Origin: Nigrospora sphaerica
Taxonomy: Eukaryota; Ascomycota; Sordariomycetes; Amphisphaeriales; Apiosporaceae
Length of the DNA: 64,000 nt
Assembly: GCA_018287875.1 (NCBI GenBank)
Contig: JAGVVL010000009.1
Location: forward strand, 2,542,001-2,606,000
Reading direction: 5' to 3'
The notes beneath the pieces are model-generated. The model searched no databases. It saw nothing but the letters and a program-made list of their open reading frames with translations, and was not told where the DNA came from. Below, piece after piece: positions 61,761 to 64,000 of this stretch; position 1 is the stretch's first letter; every line of letters starts with the position of its first letter. Position numbers and translations under genes: made by a program.

Positions 61761-63719
61761 CTAAGGCAGCAAACGCTTAGGGGTCCTGGGGTAGTAGGCA
61801 GCCAGATGGACAGTGGGCAGCTTCAGATACCATGCCACGACACGGTCCAGTCCGATACCACCACCACCATGGGGAGGGACGCCGGCCTGCTCAAAGTACT
61901 CGACGTACTCCTTGATTCCAGCACTTGCCGGGTCGATTCCCTTCTTGCGCAGTCTAGCCCTTAGAGGCTCCGCCAGGTGAATTCGCTGGCCACCGGATAG
62001 AATCTGTTCCATGGGTCAGCTCAGGTCATGGAGGGTAACGTGCAAAGGCACAGCGTGTCGCGGCGCCGGTCTCACGGCGATCAGCAGTAGGATACTCACT
62101 TCTTGGCCTCTCATGCTATCGGTCGACTGTCAGCGAATGGCCCAGGCAGAATTCAGCCGGGGCGGGGAAGGGCCGGGCACATACAAGAAATCATACGAAT
62201 TGGTCAACTTGGGGTTGGCAGGATCCTCGGCGGCATAGAAAGGCCGTGCGCCCTCGGGGAACTTGTCGAGGATGTAGAAGTCGGTGTTGAACTTCTGGCG
62301 GATCAAGGCGCCCAACGCCTTCTCCTGGGGTGTGCTCATGTCTTCGTCGTCGCTGACATTACGGTACTCCTCGGGGCCTTCCTCACGCAGCAGCTTTTGT
62401 CCCTCCGCGAAGGTGAGGCGAACCTCCTTGCCGGGCTCGGGAAGGAGGAACTTCTCCGAGGGGTAGACGGCCCGGACGAGCTCCAGTTCAAAAGCATGCT
62501 TTTCCTCGATGCCACGGAAGATGTGGAGCAGGCAGCCCTCGAGCATGTCGATAACCTCGGTATAGCTCTCGTCAATTTCCATTTCCATATCCATACCCGT
62601 GAACTGCCGACTGGTGAGCGAGCGCTTGGTCATGCATTATGAGATAGGGGTACCGACCTCGGTCATGTGCCTCGGCGTGTTGGAGTTCTCGGCCCGGAAT
62701 ACCGGGCTGACACTGTACACTCGCTTGCGGCCACCGCCGATCTCCAGCTGCTTGTAAAACTGCGGCGACTGGGCCAGGCACGCCGTCGTGTCGAAGTAGG
62801 GAACGGTGAAGACGTTGGCGCCGCCTTCAGAGGCAGCGCCGATCAGGCAAGGGGGCTCGAAGAGGTTGAAGTCGCGCTCCCGCAGGTACTCCTCGAAGAG
62901 TCGGCGGGCAGTGCAACGGATGTCGGCAATGGCTTGCTGGACGGGCGCGCGCTTGTGCATCACGATGTTATCCAGGTGCGTGGCCAGGCTGGCGGACGGG
63001 TTGGCATCGGTCTCGGCGGCGGCAGCAGCAGCCTCGGCCTCCTCGGCCGACTTGACGGGGTCAACATCGTCGTAGCTGTTGATGGGTTTGCCGGCGGTAG
63101 CCAGGGTCATGCCGAGGACCTTGGGTCCCGGGGCGACAACGTAAAGCTTGCTGATGTGAAGCTCGTAGTCGCTGATGTGGCAGCTCTTAACGGGCTCCAA
63201 GGGCTTCTTGACGGTAGCCTCGACCAGGACGTAGCTCTCCAGAGGCACGGCACCGATCCACTTGACCATCTGTTTGCTGACAGGCTTGCCCTCGGGGTGA
63301 GCCGCCACAACGCACTGAATGTTGAAGTAGCGCTCCTCGCGCAGCTCAATGAAGGCCATCTTTGCGCCCTGCATGCGCGAGTTCTGTATCCATCCCTTGA
63401 CCTTGATGGTCTTGTCCAGGTGGCTCTCGCCTAGCTTCTTGAGCGGCACGCGCTCGGCGTCGACCGTGATGGTGTGGGTGATATCGCCGTAGTTGTCCTT
63501 GGCCAGGTCCTCATCGCCGCCGGCCGAGGCTTTGGCCTTGGCCTCGGCAGCAGCACGCTCGGCGGCCTTTTTGGCCTTCTCGGCCTCCTTCTTGGCCTTG
63601 GCTTCGGCCTTCTTCGCTCCCTTCTTGGACTGGGCGGGAGCTTCGCCGTCGGCAGGAGGCGGGGCAGAGGCCGAGGCCGAGGCCGGGACCGGCTCGGTGG
63701 TGGGCGTCGGTTCGGACAT
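61761..63719 (-). CDS. DPS1: Aspartyl-tRNA synthetase, cytoplasmic
   Basis: A class IIb synthetase that charges tRNA-Asp in the cytosol. The four exons are 63719-62658, 62603-62185, 62115-62100 and 62003-61761, giving 579 aa. Exon 3 is only 16 nt (encoding part of FMRGQE) and is needed to join YDF to EILSGGQRIH. The first intron's donor is GTCGGT; the others are GTATGT and GTGAGT. Order of parts: a Lys/Ala-rich N-terminal helix (about 30-66) typical of eukaryotic AspRS, an OB-fold anticodon domain (KVKGWIQNSRMQGAKMAFIE), then the catalytic core with QSPQFYKQ, motif 2 FRAENSNTPRHMTEFTGMD, and motif 3 GGGGIGLDRVV. QSPQ identifies Asp rather than Asn specificity. The tail YLKLPTVHLAAYYPRTPKRL departs from the yeast form (FPRDPKR). 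There is no mitochondrial presequence. Confidence 0.93.
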
Positions 63720-64000
63720 GACGATGGGTGGGAGGAAGAGGGTTCTAAGGTTGTGCTGCTCCAATGGGCGCGGGGAAGAGGAAAAGGTGAAGGCGTTGAC
63801 GTGCTGGGGTTTTATTGTCTTCGGGTCTGGCTGCAAAACCACGCGACTGTGACTCGATCGGCAACGTTGACGTGGGGCGACCTCTTTGGTTTTCTTGGAG
63901 GGGTACGCATTTGATCCTGGATGCCTTCCAAGGAAGGTTCCTTTTGGAGGGGTCGAGGTACGTACATCCAGCCCCTCCCTCATTCCTCCAGCAAGCCAAG
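63720..64000. other. Upstream flank of the aspartyl-tRNA synthetase gene
   Basis: The window's last 281 bp lie upstream of the minus-strand start codon and should hold its leader and part of its promoter. An ATTGG/CCAAT element is at 63761-63765. No other gene is visible before the window ends. Confidence 0.5.

Overview
The window is nuclear DNA of a filamentous ascomycete (Pezizomycotina, most likely a Sordariomycete). I infer this from GC-rich coding sequence, short introns (51-118 nt in most genes) with GTAAGT/GTATGT donors and CTAAC/CTGAC branch sites, a Zn2Cys6 regulator, a PTS1-ending peroxisomal thioesterase, and frequent intergenic TACCTAGGTA-type palindromes. The species cannot be named from sequence alone. 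Gene density is low: I can support ten protein genes and one tRNA in 64 kb, separated by gene-free stretches of up to about 8 kb. I found no transposon, CRISPR array, rRNA gene, telomere repeat or secondary-metabolite cluster.

Layout. 1-7.4 kb: no supported gene. 7.4-10.9 kb: a divergent leucine-catabolism pair, isovaleryl-CoA dehydrogenase (minus strand) and methylcrotonyl-CoA carboxylase beta subunit (plus strand), sharing a 280-bp promoter; they catalyse successive mitochondrial steps. 12.4-16.6 kb: an Osh1-type oxysterol-binding protein with ankyrin repeats, PH domain, FFAT motif and lipid-transfer domain. 17.8-19.1 kb: a five-exon acyl-CoA thioesterase ending in SKL. 19.1-27.4 kb: gene-free. 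27.4-28.7 kb: a Zn2Cys6 transcription factor. 28.7-35.4 kb: gene-free and rich in simple repeats. 35.4-40.4 kb: a Ser/Pro/Arg-rich protein of about 1,543 residues (minus strand), function unknown. 43.8-45.9 kb: a conserved-looking 625-residue protein with an N-terminal membrane segment (minus strand), function unknown. 49.4-51.7 kb: a PHD-finger protein resembling Cti6 of the Rpd3 histone deacetylase complex. 52.6 kb: tRNA-Gly(GCC). 57.2-60.6 kb: an EFR3-type plasma-membrane scaffold for phosphatidylinositol 4-kinase. 61.8-63.7 kb: cytoplasmic aspartyl-tRNA synthetase, tail-to-tail with EFR3.

The only neighbours with a clear joint function are the two leucine-degradation genes. The Osh1-like and EFR3-like products both act in PI4P/sterol handling at membrane contact sites, but they lie about 40 kb apart and the linkage is probably coincidental. 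Exon boundaries were set by eye from splice consensus plus continuity of protein motifs; transcript data would be decisive. No clearly new biological system was found. The most interesting points are the two uncharacterised proteins, a 16-nt micro-exon in the aspartyl-tRNA synthetase, stop-free 3n introns in the PHD gene, and the dispersed palindromic motif of the intergenic DNA.
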